Assembly: GCF_003086295.3 (NCBI RefSeq)
Contig: NC_092051.1
Location: forward strand, 20,083,940-20,147,939
DNA from: Arachis hypogaea
Taxonomy: Eukaryota > Streptophyta > Magnoliopsida > Fabales > Fabaceae
DNA: 64,000 nucleotides
Reading direction: 5' to 3'
Shown: positions 36,533-49,025 of the stretch, one piece after another
How positions within the stretch are numbered: position 1 is the first letter of the stretch
How the letters are laid out: every line of letters starts with the position of its first letter
Position numbers and translations under genes: made by a program
The notes under the pieces: model-generated
What the model was told of the DNA's origin: nothing
Databases searched by the model: none
Seen by the model: only the letters and a program-made list of their open reading frames with translations

Positions 36533-38165
36533 AACAATATAAAGTTTTTTATGATCATGTTGCTAAAACACTACATCTTCTATGTTAGAAGCCTCCCGAC
36601 GAAACCCATCATGTATGGTTATAGTATTCAGAGAATTTACGAGCTGTAAGAGCTTTTGGAATAATCAATAAGCCTATATTACCAAACTAAAGTAAATTTA
36701 TAATTCAATTTCTGTGCAGTCTGGTGTGTCAATTTCCAATTCTTCAAAATCTCCAAATCATTATCTCAAACTGGGAAGGAATAATCTGATCATTTTGTTG
36801 AAAATTTTAATTGTATTATTGCCACAAAAATAGAGCTTGTAACTCTTACCTTTTCCCACTTCACTCTGTCTCTCTTCTGCTACCCAATTTCTAACCTTAC
36901 TCTCTCCCATTCTGTTATTAGTGTCCCCTTACTTGTGTCTCAAACTCCACAACAAACACAGAAAGTATATGCTCATCTTACTTGCTTTGTTGCACTTACA
37001 CAATTTCAATTCATTATTTTTTCGGTCATTCTTGCAACAAAATATTATATTTTCATATCTGACATCACTCTATCTTAATGTATGAGAAACTACAGAATTA
37101 ATCAATATTTTTCAATCAAAAGCTTATGTGATCATATTATATATAACACTTTCTAAAATTACACATTAAATTATCCATCAAAAACTGTGCGTAAGAAAAA
37201 TAGAGAGGGAAGAAAATCTTAATAGAGAAAGAGACAGAGTAACCTTAAATTGAAGAAATGTGCACTTCTAAGAGAGAAATTTGTGCGTTCAGAGTGATGA
37301 ACAAGAAGGAGAAACAACTAGAGAATAAGATAATGGGTTATCAGTGATTGTTAACTAGAAGAAGCATAAAATTGAATCAGAAAAGAACAAAGAAAAACAC
37401 AATTAGCTTACCAGGGATAGGAACAAATGCGTATAATTTTGCTAAACAATGATTCGTTGCAAATTTTGTTTTGCACGAAGATTTTCTTTTCACTGCACTT
37501 GGGGTTCTGGGCGTGCTAGGTTTGGGAAGAATGAAAAATTGGGGTAATGGCAGTTAGTAGTGGGTAGTGGAGCTAGCGAGAAGTGCGAAGGAAAGAGAAA
37601 TTAGGCGGTCTGAGCAAGTAATGGCGCGAATTTCATAAACCGCCGTGGAACGAGCGTGATGGCCACCGCTGGATTTGTGAAATGAGGCGGTTGTGTTTCA
37701 CCGCTGGTATGTGAAATGAGGGATTGCAGCGACGGCGGATCTATTTGACCGCTTCCCCCAAATGGTCGCCTAAATTAGATTTTGTTGTAGTGAATAGGGA
37801 TAGTAGTGTAATTTTATGAAATAAAAAAAATTAAGATAATAGTAAACATCAAATTAAATATAACGTATCCATCCTTAAAAATACCTTTTAGTTAATAATT
37901 TTTAAATAATTTTCAGTTAAATACCAATTTAAAAAAAATTGGAGATAAGTAAATTAATTTTCCTTTATTTATAAAATAAGGTTAAAAATTTATATATTAA
38001 AATTACGGCATACAAAATACTCATTATTTTTCAATTATAAGAATCCTAAATAATAAATAAGAGTTTACTCAACTTTTATATAAAAATCTCTAAAATATAA
38101 TCTTAAATAAATATAATACATCATAAATAATTTATTGATAACTTTTAAAAATTAGGGGTCTTACA

Positions 38166-40596
38166 AGACAAGTTTTAAGACTTTTATTACCATTAATAAT
38201 GAGCCATAAAATCAATGTTATTATTCATTAAAAGATATAAAATAATATGAATTGCAATAATGTTATGAGCGCATAAGTGGAGGGAAAATAATGTTTGTGA
38301 TTCTAATAATTGAAATAAAAAATAGAAAGTTTGGACTATGCTAAATAAAATATTAATGTCTCCTAAATATTTTTTTTATCATTTTAATAGTTTACTCGTT
38401 ATTAAATTAGGTAAAGCAACCTCGAATAAAAATCTAACTGTGAGTGTTATCTTTTAATGATATTATTCAATTGAACTCGTCATACTTAATCTCAATCCTT
38501 CAGTCTCAGCCTCAATCTCTGAAAACAAATACTATTACAGAAAATTCTCTCTAATTTTGTGCTAATATGATATACAACATTGGTTCATATAAATGAGAGT
38601 ATAACACGCTTCAGTAACATTAAGAATACAAGACACGTTTTAAGACTTTTATTACCATTAATAGTAAGCTATAAAATCAATGTTCTTATTCATCAAAAGC
38701 CATAAAATAATATGAATTGCAATAACAGTATGAGCGCATAATTGGAGGGCAAATAATGTTTGTGATTCTAATAAATGAAATTAAAAATAGAAAGTTGGAA
38801 CTATCCTAAACAAAATATTAATATCTCCTAAATATTTTTTTTATTTTTGTAGTTTAATCGTTATTAAATTTAGTAAAATAACCTCGAATAAAAATCTAAT
38901 TGCGAGTGTTATCTTTTAATGATATTATTCAATTGAACTTGTCATACTTAATCTCAATCCTTCTGTCTCAGTCTCAATCTCTGAAAACAAATACTATCAC
39001 ATAAAATTCACTCTAATTTTTTGCTAATATAATATACAACATTAGTTCACATAAATGAGAATATAACACGCTACACTAACATTAATAATACAAGACACAT
39101 TTTAAGACTTTTATTACCATTAATAATAAGCCTTAAAATCAACGTTCTTATTCATTAAAAGTCATAAAATAATATGAATTGCAATAATGGTATGAGCGCA
39201 TAAGTGGAGGACAAAAAATGTGTGTTATTCTAATAAATGAAATAAAAAATAGAAAGTTTGGACGACTATCCTAAACAAAATATTAATGTCTCTTAAATAT
39301 TTTTTTATCATTTTAATAGTTTACTCGTTATTAAATTTGGTAAAACAACCTCGAATAAAAATCTAACTGCTAGGGTTATCTTTTAATGATATTATTCAAT
39401 TGAACTTGTCATACTTAATCTCAATCCTTTAGTCTCAGGCTCAATATCTAAAAACAAATACTATCACAGAAAATTCACTCTAATTTTGTGCTAATATGAT
39501 ATACAACATTGGTTCACATAAATGTGAGTATAACACGCTACAGTAACATTAAAAATACAAGATACGTTTTAAGGCTTTTATTACCATTAACAATAAGCCA
39601 TAAAATCAATGTTCTTATTCATCAAAAACCATAAAATGATATGAATTGCAATATTGGTATGAGTGCATAAGTGGAGGGCAAATAATGTGTGTTATTCTAA
39701 TAAATGAAATAAAAAATAGAAAGTTTGTATTATCCTAAACAAAAAACTAATGTCTCTTAAATATTTTTTTATCATTTTCATAGTTTACTCATTAATAAAT
39801 TAGGTCAAACAACCTCGAATAAAAATCTAACTGCAAGTGTTATCTTTTAATGATATTATTCAATTGAACTTGTCATACTTAATCTCAATCCTTCAGTCTC
39901 ATAGGCTCAATCTCTGAAAACAAATACTATCATAGAAAATTTTCTCTAATTTTGTGCTAATATGATATCCAACATTGGTTCACATAAATGAGAGTATAAT
40001 ACGCTTCAGTAACATTAAGAATACAAGACACATTTTAAGGCTTTTATTACCATTAATAATAAGCCATAAAATCAATGTTCTTATTCATTAAAAGCCATAA
40101 AATAATATGAATTGCAATAATGGTATGAGCACATAAGTGTAGGGCAAATAATGTTTGTGATTCTAATAAATGAAACAAAAAATAGAAAATTTGGACTATC
40201 CTAAACAAAATATTAATGTCTCCTAAATATATTTTTTTTCATTTTAATAGTTTATTCGTTATTAAATTTAGTAAAATAACCTCGAATAAAAATCTAACTG
40301 CGAGTGTTATCTTTTAATGATATTATTCAATTGAACTTTTCATACTTAATCTCAATCCTTCTGTCTTAGTCTCAATCTCTGAAAACAAATACTATCACAT
40401 AAAATTCACCCTAATTTTGTGCTAATATAAAATACAACATTGGTTCACGTAAATGAGAGTATAACACTCTACAGTAACATTAAGAATACAAGACATGTTT
40501 TAAGGCTTTTATTACCATTAATAATAAGCCTTAAAATCAACGTTCTTATTCATTAAAAGTCTTAAAATAATATGAATTGCAATAATGGTATGAGCG
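38166..40596. repeat. Satellite array, block 3
   Basis: Anchors GAATTGCAATA lie at 38249, 38714, 39177, 39643, 40109 and 40574 (spacing 463-466). The unit at 39177 shares the rare variant GACGACTATCC with the unit at 15761, which points to older segmental copying within the array. The block ends in the GAGCG target duplication. Confidence 0.95.
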
Positions 40597-40971
40597 TGTA
40601 ACACCCTAATTAGCCTAAGCTTTACCTCAAGTCGTAAAGTAAAGGTTAATCAAAGGTTACGACAGTTCTAAGTTCATACATATAATATATAGAAGAAGAT
40701 AATATAATCTAGAAGTCCGATGAAGGATATAGCTCAAAAACAGGATTTGAAAATCGCAAAAGGTACTACTAACGGAGCTACTAACTTAAAGGACAAGATA
40801 TAGATATAATATAACAATAGATAATAGTATAATAGCATAGGAATCTAGCCACGGCTCGCGGAGTTTAAGCCGGCTAGCCATATACAGACCAACGGAAACT
40901 AGACAGTTAAAACAGCTTATACAAGTTTTTCTCTCTCAATACAAGCCTCTAGGCAAAAGCAAAATACAAAA

Positions 40972-41006
<35 letters not shown>

Positions 41007-44000
41007 CAAAAGGACTCCAAAAAGTAACCATGATCCTCCGCTTCTGTCACCATCAGAGCAACTCACCGAGGTGGGTTGCGACCTGCATCTGAAAAATAAC
41101 AACAGAATATGGTATGAGAACCAGAGGTTCTCAGTATGGTAACAGTGCCCAGTGATGTAAGATATAAGACCCCTGGACGCCAGAGGTAATCCTAGACTTC
41201 ATATCCATCACAAGATTGATCTTAGAGCATACTAAAACAGTAAGCATATATATAAAACCATGATACAAAGAGGGGGTAATCTATCTTAAAGGATTTTCTA
41301 TTCTAACAGTCTCTGCTGTCCCACAGCCTTCACCAACCTATCCTCCATGCGATCCTATCGCCACCGCCTTCCAAACCTCCTCAATCCCAGTAGAAAACAT
41401 AGATAATTTCAATGCAAGTAAAACACAAGTAGAAGCATATAAGGCAAGTAATTCAAGTAAGCAATTAGGCATGTTATTCAATTAGGCATACAATTACAAG
41501 TTGGCAAAGCAAACAAACAGGTAGAAGATGCACATGATGAATGCCTGTCCTACTGGCTGTGATATCACATTGTCAGTTCAACTGTCAACTCAACACACCT
41601 CCATGGAGATGTCGCCCTTCGGAATCATCATTGGGAACCCCCAAGATATGATGCTCGGAACACCGTCCAAGATTTTGTGCCTGCACACTCTAGTGATCCA
41701 AAGGGACGCGAGCGGGATACTCTTGCCACAGACCTCACATCTCAACGTAAGCGGGATTAACCACCGTCCTCACGTCACCGCTACCTCGACAGACGGGATT
41801 AACCACCGTCCCTGCCAGGCGCATAGCGTCTTATAATCTCAATAGCCGCCACCTTGACAGACGGGATTAACCACCGTCCCTTCCAAGCGCATAGTGTCTC
41901 GTAATCTCAGTATAAATTAGTACTTCAGTGGCTTTTCAGCAAACATTTTAAGTATAACATGGATCCATCATCTCATTCAGAGTCCTCGACTCATCTCAAC
42001 CACTGTCAATTCACATTTCAGTTCCGAACTCAACAGTTCATCAGTTCTCATTTCACATACCAGTCTACCTTCACACGCAATCAAACCATCCTCAGTACAC
42101 CCGAAACCTAAGCCTCCATTTTCTAATTTTTTAAAATTAACATCAACTAAATCCCTTAGGTTCTTTCCCATGTTTTAATATCCAAAATTAAGCCCAAAAG
42201 TCTTAAAATGGTGTCACAGAACCTTACAAGCTTGTTGGGAAGGTGAAATAGTTGAAAACAAAGTTTAAATTTGAGAAGCAGGGCGTGTGCGTGCGCACGC
42301 CCAGGAGAAGTTTTAATAAGTGTGCGTACGCATAGAGGTGTGCGTACGTACAGGTACAAAAGTTCACAAGTCTATTCGCTCGCACAAGCCGTGCTAACGC
42401 CCTCCACAGACTGACCTTCCCAACGTGTGCATGCACACAGGGCTGTGCGTACGCATAGATTGTAAATCCTAATTGGGTATGTGCGCGCACAAGCTGTGCT
42501 AGCGCTGTAAACAGGAAGCCTTCCCTTGTGTGTGCGTACGCACAGGTCTGTGCGTGCGCACAGGTTTAAAATTTTGCAGGAGTGTGCGTGCGCACAAGAC
42601 TGTGTGTGCGCACATACCAGAAATCACAAAATTCTGCATTTTTGCAGAATTTCAGATTTTGACACTAAACTTTGAATGATCATAACTTCCTCTTCAAAAA
42701 TCTAAATTTTACAAACTTTATATCAATTTGAAAAGTTTTCAATGGACTTTAATTCTAAACAAATTTCAACAATTTTTGACAACTGAGGCATGAGTTATGA
42801 TCAGACAAAGTTCACCGAAATTTCCTCTTTACCAAATTCCACGGTACTCAATTTTTCCAAATTCTCAATCCACCTCCAACTAAATCAATACCAAACTTCC
42901 ATTTACAGCACAATTTACCCTCTTGGGTCACCGTTCACCATTTATACCATTTTTTCCATCACATTTCACTATTCTCAACCATCAACATCAAAATATATAT
43001 AACATTAAAATCAACCCTCCATCAACACATTCACCAATCATCATTCCATCACTATAAGTTCTCATTATCAACCCCATTCAGGCTTTATATCAATAATCAA
43101 TAATATATATATATATATATATATTCATCCAAATTCATCAAATATCATATCTCAACATCATTATTTAACAACACTACGAACATCAATTCATCATACCTCA
43201 TTCAACCAACCAACATCAACAACCATATCAATTCAATCCCTATCCTATGGGTCACTAGCCTAAGTGTCCATGAATATTATATACTACATAGAGGAAACCG
43301 AAACCATACCTTGGCCGATTTCTTCCAATATGAACCAAAACCCCAATTGAGCGCAAATTAAGCTTTCCAACACAATCCAAGCCACCAATCAACTCCAACA
43401 AGCATCAACTCAACTCCAAAGGCTTCCAAACTCACAATAATCAAGCTATGTACACACAAATTATAACTAATCAACCTAGGGTTTCATATATACACAAAAC
43501 CACAAGAGATCAAGTAGGCTCACCTTACCTAATGATGATTGGGACAAAACCCAATAATAATCAAGTGCTAGATGTAAGGTCCCACATCGGTTGGGGAGGG
43601 GAACGAAGCATGTCTTATAAGGGTGTGGATACCTCTCCCTAGCATGACGCGTTTTGACGAGTGAGTGTGGAGGGGGCTTCGGCTATCATCCCTATCGTCA
43701 AAGGCAAAACCGTGAGGCCTTGTGTGCCAAAGCGGACAATATCGTGCTAGTGGGTGGTTTGGGCTGTTACAAATGGTATCAGAGCCGGAACTCGGATCGA
43801 TGTGCCAGCGAGGGCGCTAGACTCCTTTAGGGGGGTGGATTGTAAGGTCCCACATCGGTTGGGGAGGGGAACGAAGCATGCCTTATAAGGGTGTGGATAC
43901 CTCTCCCTAGCATGACGCGTTTTGACAAGTGAGTGTGGGGGAGAGCTTTGGCTATCATCCCTATCGTCAAAGGAAAAACCGTAAGGCCTTGTATGCCAAA

Positions 44001-44724
44001 GCGGACAATATCGTGCTAGCAGGTGGTCTGGGCTGTTACACTAGAGTGTACCTAAATAATCAAAATCACAAGAACCATTCATTCACCATAGCCAAAAACT
44101 GAATCTGTAATGGAAGGAAGAACTGGGCAAGAAATTGGAAATCCCTTACCACTTTGTTTGGATAAAATCAAAGAGCTCGATGAGAGCTTTGCGTAGCAAC
44201 TGACGGCATGCAAATTGGAGCTTCGTAGTTCAAGTTATAAGAGAAGGAAGGAGAAGATGAATAGTGAATGAAACCTCACCTCTCCTCTCTTCTATTTCAC
44301 ATTGCTGCTGATAGAAATGGGTGAAAATGGCTGAGTTTGCCACTTAAGTGGCTTTATATATGTTGGGCTTGGACCCAACTTGGGCCCGGCCCAATCCGTT
44401 AGCGTTTTTAGCCCGTTTGGCCCAACTTTGGGTAAAACCTTTAAAATTAACGCCCGGTTTTTTACTTCTAAATTTTTCTAAAGTGTTTTACTGTTTTAAA
44501 TTTTTCTCACACAGTACCGAGCAGACTTGAACCGGTTCGACCGGTTCAACTATCGGTTCGCGATCTTTCTCAGTTTTTCGCAGAAAATACATTTTCTGGC
44601 TCAGAAAAACCTACTGAGTCAAACAATCATATTTAAATCCTCAAATTCCCATTCTAATTTTTCGGAACCTAATTTAGGCAATATTAATAACTAATTAGGC
44701 GGTTAATTAGCTGCAGTTCTTACA
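40597..44724 (-). repeat. 3' LTR of the big gypsy element (holds the TRIM)
   Basis: It is paired with 48292-58078. It contains an (AT)n tract (40977-41001), a hairpin TGAGAACC/GGTTCTCA (41115-41133), and a TGATATCA palindrome module near 41560. A patch of GTGCGTACGCAC-type palindromes (42276-42610) and another (AT)n tract (43098-43123) follow. It is noncoding. Confidence 0.9.
43573..44040 (+). mobile_element. Complete TRIM (miniature LTR retrotransposon)
   Basis: Two LTRs (43573-43771 and 43841-44040, TGTAAGGTCCCACATCGG ... GGGCTGTTACA) enclose a ~69-bp core with primer site TGGTATCAGAGCC at 43774 and purine tract AGGGGGGTGGA at about 43829. The perfect 5-bp target duplication is CTAGA (43568-43572, 44041-44045). 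The paralogous LTR has the undisturbed site GTGCTAGAGGGCACC near 57416. It is noncoding and would rely on enzymes from other elements. The two LTRs differ at a handful of bases. Confidence 0.95.
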
Positions 44725-44736
44725 TTCTCCCCACCA
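44725..44736 (-). promoter_or_regulatory. Polypurine tract of the big gypsy element
   Basis: On the minus strand GGTGGGGAGAA directly precedes the 3' LTR. Just upstream is TTTTGAGGACAAAATTT, a sequence often seen at the end of plant gypsy pol regions. Confidence 0.8.
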
Positions 44737-46819
44737 AATAAGAAATTTTGTCCTCAAAATTTGGCTTTTCCATCATCATCCTTAAATGTTCCCTCAGCTT
44801 AAATCTACCTCTCACCATTCCCTTCTGCATTCCTCCACAGGAGCTCAATACTCTATTTACATTCTTTAATCTTATTCATAATGTCATATCTTAACCGAAT
44901 TCAAGCCTATGATGTACTCATCCTTCTCACTCTTAGATTTCCTTAGTTCAACCTCAATACAACATTCGCATTTCAATTCAATGCTCTCCAAATCTATCTT
45001 TCAAATAAATCAGTTCCTATTTCAATCTAAGCCCAAAGTCTTCATGATTAAATATCGCAATCCCTATCTTCCCGATACAACATTTGCATTCAGTTATCAC
45101 CCAATTCTAATTTATTTACCTACCCTCATCTTCATAGCTTAGCCCAAATCATTCTAATCTTACTTGCCCCAATCAAACTTGGTCTTTAGAAAACCTTTAC
45201 TTATATTACCCCACTAACTCTTCAAGTATTCAAGCCTAAGATATGTTTAGTCAGCTTCCCACGACCTCTACTCATGACTATCATGTGCTATTGCATTCCA
45301 CAAGCATCCGCTGTGCTACTCTGATTTTTACCACTAATTAACTAACTAATCCAAATATCTAATCAATTCATACATCATCCATCGGTTTACAGGACCTAGG
45401 CTTACTTCTGAACTTTCTCAACTTGACCCAAATAGGGTTTACGCTCACCCTAAGACTAATTCCTAACTTAGGGCCTTATAGCATTCTCTATGCCCAATTC
45501 AAAGTCTCATCAAATTTTCAATCGTAAACAACTTTCCATAGCTCTAATTACAATATTCGTCCATTCTCAACCATTCAACGCCTTCAAAGCCTAGCGATAG
45601 TTCTTATACTAACTACAACTTCACCGCCATCCACTCTTTCACACTCATAACACACTCAATCATTTCAGACACCTAAAATATTCTATTCCTCGTTTTATTC
45701 ACTCATTTGACAAAATTTCAAGATCCACAATACCACCACATCATTTATTTCATGTCAAATTATCCATTTCGTTTACAATTTTACCAATGTATATGATTCA
45801 ACCTCCCTTAGGCATACTAAACAACTAATACACTTTTACTTATCATAATTCAATATCAATTACCATTCAATTTCAAACCTAATCAAGATTCAATCCTAAA
45901 TTCATGCCCACTTATTTTTCTCCTTTTCTACTTACCTCTATACTTAAATGATTCATCCAGTACCAAATGTTACATCAATTATCCTAGAACCTACACGTAA
46001 AAACCAAAATTAAGGTGGATATCTCTAGGTCATAGCTTACTAAAAAATCTTAGCCTTTTAGTAGTTTCATCCACCTCTCAAGAGGCAGTCTTCTCCTTGT
46101 TCTACATCTTTGTTAAAAGCACAAATGCCGTAGGCTCCAGATCATAAGTCATAACGGCTTCAACTATCGCGATGCATAAATCTCTACATCCTGATGTTAC
46201 CTCGGAACGCACATCCAAGATTTTCCTATAAAACGTACCAATAGATCTTTAATGGTCCATGGGGTTCAAGTAGTGCAAACACCAGCGCTGTAGTTAATCT
46301 TTCTTTTAAGTTTCGAAGATTTTCCTTAATAATCTGACATTCGCACCAATGGGTACCTTTGTGTGTCGACTCAGTCATCGGTAACGCCATTTGTAAAATC
46401 GAAGTTTCACAACTCCTCGTAAGGTCACACGCTCACTGGTTTCATTCTTCGTGTTCATAAGTTGTATCCCAGGGAACTAAAATATTGATGGTTGCGTCTA
46501 AGAATTGCACGTGATTATCGAAATGAGCTCAAGCTATCTGAAGGAATATCAAGCTCAAAGGAAAGAAAATAATTCTGTAGGGTATCCGTAAGAAGTTAAA
46601 AAGATACATTTTTTGGGATCGGATAGGGTTGTAGGAATTTAGAAAATGCACCAGAAAGAGAAATGGGAGTGCACCTCAAAATAGAATTGCAACCATGAAG
46701 GATATATTGGTCCTTTCATTCATATAAAACCTCACACCGTCATTAAGATCACTGTGCCTCCACAGCATTACTCTGACTTGTTAGTCTTTAACGATTTAAT
46801 AAATAATGATTCTGCTACG
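44737..46819. other. Internal region of the big gypsy element without recognised pol
   Basis: This is about 2.1 kb of AT/CT-rich sequence where reverse transcriptase, RNase H and integrase should be. I found only short open frames and none of the expected motifs (YxDD box, HHCC zinc finger). Either pol was replaced or it has decayed beyond recognition. Confidence 0.6.
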
Positions 46820-48067
46820 TTAACCAGAAACGTCCCCAAGTTCTGTTGGCTCTAGTGGCAATACTTTACGCAACACAAGTGAGCTTGGTCCAAAAATGAA
46901 TACTAAGTTTGACACCTTTATCCTTAAACCTTTCTCTTTGTCACAAGCTATGAGTAAACGCGGTGTTCCAATATCACACAATGCAGCTAAAGTTTTATAA
47001 CTAGCTATACACCTACCTCTTTTCTCAAGTTCCCGCATATGCGTTCACAGTGAATACACGGCTTTACTGTTGGTTCTGACTCGCATCCTGGTTTTTCCCA
47101 CGATGACAATTCGTGGCAACGTGTCCAAACAGTCCACAAGTATAGCATCGACCATTTTCCTTCGCCTGGTGAAACTAGGCATTGTTATTTCTTCTGAAGT
47201 TTCTTTGACCATGAGGATGCTGAGTGGCATGTCTACCCTTGAAGTTTTGGCCTCTTGATGGAACATACTTCCCACGAACTCTGCTACTAGTACTGCCACG
47301 AACATCTCTTTCCAAAGTCGCCTCCTTGGCATAATCTTCAATAATTGTTGCCTTGTCCACCAATTCAGAGAATCTCCTAATCTCCAATGGAGTCACAACA
47401 CACATGATATCTTCCCTCAGCCCTACTTGGTATTTAACACATTTCCAGCCCTCATAGGACTCAGGAGTACCCTGACTTATTCTCAAAAACCTACACCTCA
47501 AACATGCTGGTATATTCAGCTATAGTCATGGACCCTTGCTTTAGCTGCATAAGCTCTAAATCTCTAGCCTCCCTTACTGATTCAGGAAAGTACTTCTTGT
47601 AGAAAGCAACCTGAAACAGCTCCCACGGAATATCCATATTCTGTAGTTGCAGGAATCGACACTCTCTTTGCCACCAATGTTGAGCTTCTCCCAGTAATTG
47701 ATAAGTCGCATATTTCACGAACTGATTAATTTGGGACATGTTGAGTTCGCAATGCACACTCCACAGCTTGGAACCAGTTGTTTGCTTCTGTAGGGTTTGT
47801 CGATCCATTGAAAATCGGTGGGTCAACTTTCAGAAAAGTAGCTAGAGTTCTCAGAACAGCACCTAAGCTATCCTCAACACCTTCTCCATTTTCGTTTCTA
47901 GTTGATTGCCTTGTCCGTCGCATAGCATGAGTAGCCATAGCAGTGCCCGCTTGAATCATGTTAGCTAAGTTAGTCATTGCTGCCATGAGTTTAGCGTGAT
48001 TGTCCATCGACGGGTTACCCTCATAATCTCTCCGTATACGTGACCGAACTTGTCCGCGAGTAGCCAT
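46820..48067 (-). pseudogene. Degenerate gag with CCHC knuckle and protease remnant
   Basis: The minus-strand order from ATG at 48067 is: basic start MATRGQVRSRIRR, ATFLKVDPPIFNGSTNPTEA, a frame change near 47735, YQLLGEAQHWWQ and FYKKYFPESVREARDLE, a frame change near 47495, PESYEGWKCVKYQVGLRED, a frame change near 47180, then the knuckle CYTCGLFGHVATNC (C-x2-C-x4-H-x4-C, near 47150-47110). Further on, KTLAALCDIGTPRLLIA (near 46990) resembles the aspartic protease site, with DIG in place of D[ST]G. The protein would be the capsid/nucleocapsid part of a Ty3/gypsy polyprotein. With at least three frame breaks it is inactive. Confidence 0.85.
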
Positions 48068-48272
48068 TAGGGTTTCTGTCTACACCAAACAGTCGATATC
48101 AAGGTAATCAGTCTCAATATCAAAAGCCTAGTGCTTCAATTATCCCAAACAGGAACTCACAAACAAGCATGCTATGCAATATCAAGTAGATAACCTAATA
48201 TCATCAAAGAAAAGACACACAGAGTATGCAATGAAGCACAATCGGTCCATCCCTTAGGCTCACAAGGACGAA

Positions 48273-48287
48273 CCGCTCTGATACCAC
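48273..48287 (-). promoter_or_regulatory. Primer-binding site (initiator-Met tRNA type)
   Basis: On the minus strand TGGTATCAGAGCGG lies five bases from the 5' LTR edge (48292). Confidence 0.9.
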
Positions 48288-49025
48288 TAAATGTAACACC
48301 CTAATTAGCCTAAGCTTTACCTCGCATCGTAAAGCAAAGGTTAATCAAAGGTTACAACAATTCTAAGCTCATACATATAATATATAGAAGAAAATAATAT
48401 AATCTAGAAGTCCGATGAAGGATATAGCTCAAAAACAGGATTTGAAAATCGCAAAACGTACTAACGGAGCTACTAACTTAAAGGACAAGATATAGATATA
48501 ATATAACAATAGATAATAGTATAATAGCATAGGAATCTAGCCACGACTTGCGGAGTTTAAGCTGGCTAGCCATATACAGACCAACGGAAACCAGACAGTT
48601 AAAACAGCTTATACAAGTTTTTCTCTCTCAATACAAGCCTCTAGGAAAAAGCAAAATACAAAAGTGAGAGATATATATATATATATATATAAACAGAATA
48701 AATCAAAAGGACTCCAAAAAGTAACCATGATCCTCCGCTTTTGTCACCATCAGAGCAACTCACCGAGGTGGATTACGACCTGCATCTGAAAAATAACAAC
48801 AGAATATGGTATGAGAACCAGAAGTTCTTAGTATGGTAACAGTGATGTAAGATATAAAACCCCGGGAAGCAAGAGGCAATCCTAGACTTCATATCCATCA
48901 CAAGATTCATCTTAGAGCATACTAAAACAATAAGCATATATAAAATCATAATACAAAAGAGGGGTAATCTATCTTAAAGGATTTTCTATTCTAACAGTCC
49001 CCGCTGTCCCATAGCCTTCACCAAC

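Larger units (their letters stand above)
32894..37792 (-). mobile_element. CACTA (En/Spm-type) DNA transposon, non-autonomous
   Basis: Ends CACTACAACAAAA on the left and the complement of TTTTGTTGTAGTG on the right, with the 3-bp target duplication AAT at 32891-32893 and 37793-37795. Both subterminal zones (32920-33260, 37600-37770) are crowded with GGCGGTT/AACCGCC motifs in both directions, typical of CACTA transposase-binding arrays. The length is 4,899 bp. It has a Transposase_24-like exon series on the minus strand and a captured coiled-coil gene piece on the plus strand. No TNP2-type catalytic transposase is visible. It is inserted in solo LTR B. Confidence 0.9.
29194..38165 (-). mobile_element. 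Solo LTR B (inverted relative to A), interrupted by a CACTA element
   Basis: The plus strand reads TGTAACACCCTAAC ... GGGGTCTTACA, flanked by a perfect 5-bp duplication AGACA (29189-29193, 38166-38170). Its complement begins TGTAAGACCCCTAATTTTTA and shares AATAAATTATTTATG with the start of LTR A. It is therefore a related LTR in the opposite direction. Without the CACTA insert about 4.07 kb remains. It holds an (AT)n tract (29351-29396) and repeated CTTACCCGGAGCAAG-like text (30240-30410). It also has a GC-rich part (32100-32700) with noncoding open frames. No primer site or coding domain is seen. Confidence 0.75.

Noticed and set aside
43573..44040. Possible Cassandra-type TRIM with a 5S rRNA promoter in its LTR.
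   Set aside because: I see no 5S-like internal promoter boxes in either LTR; it is called a generic TRIM.
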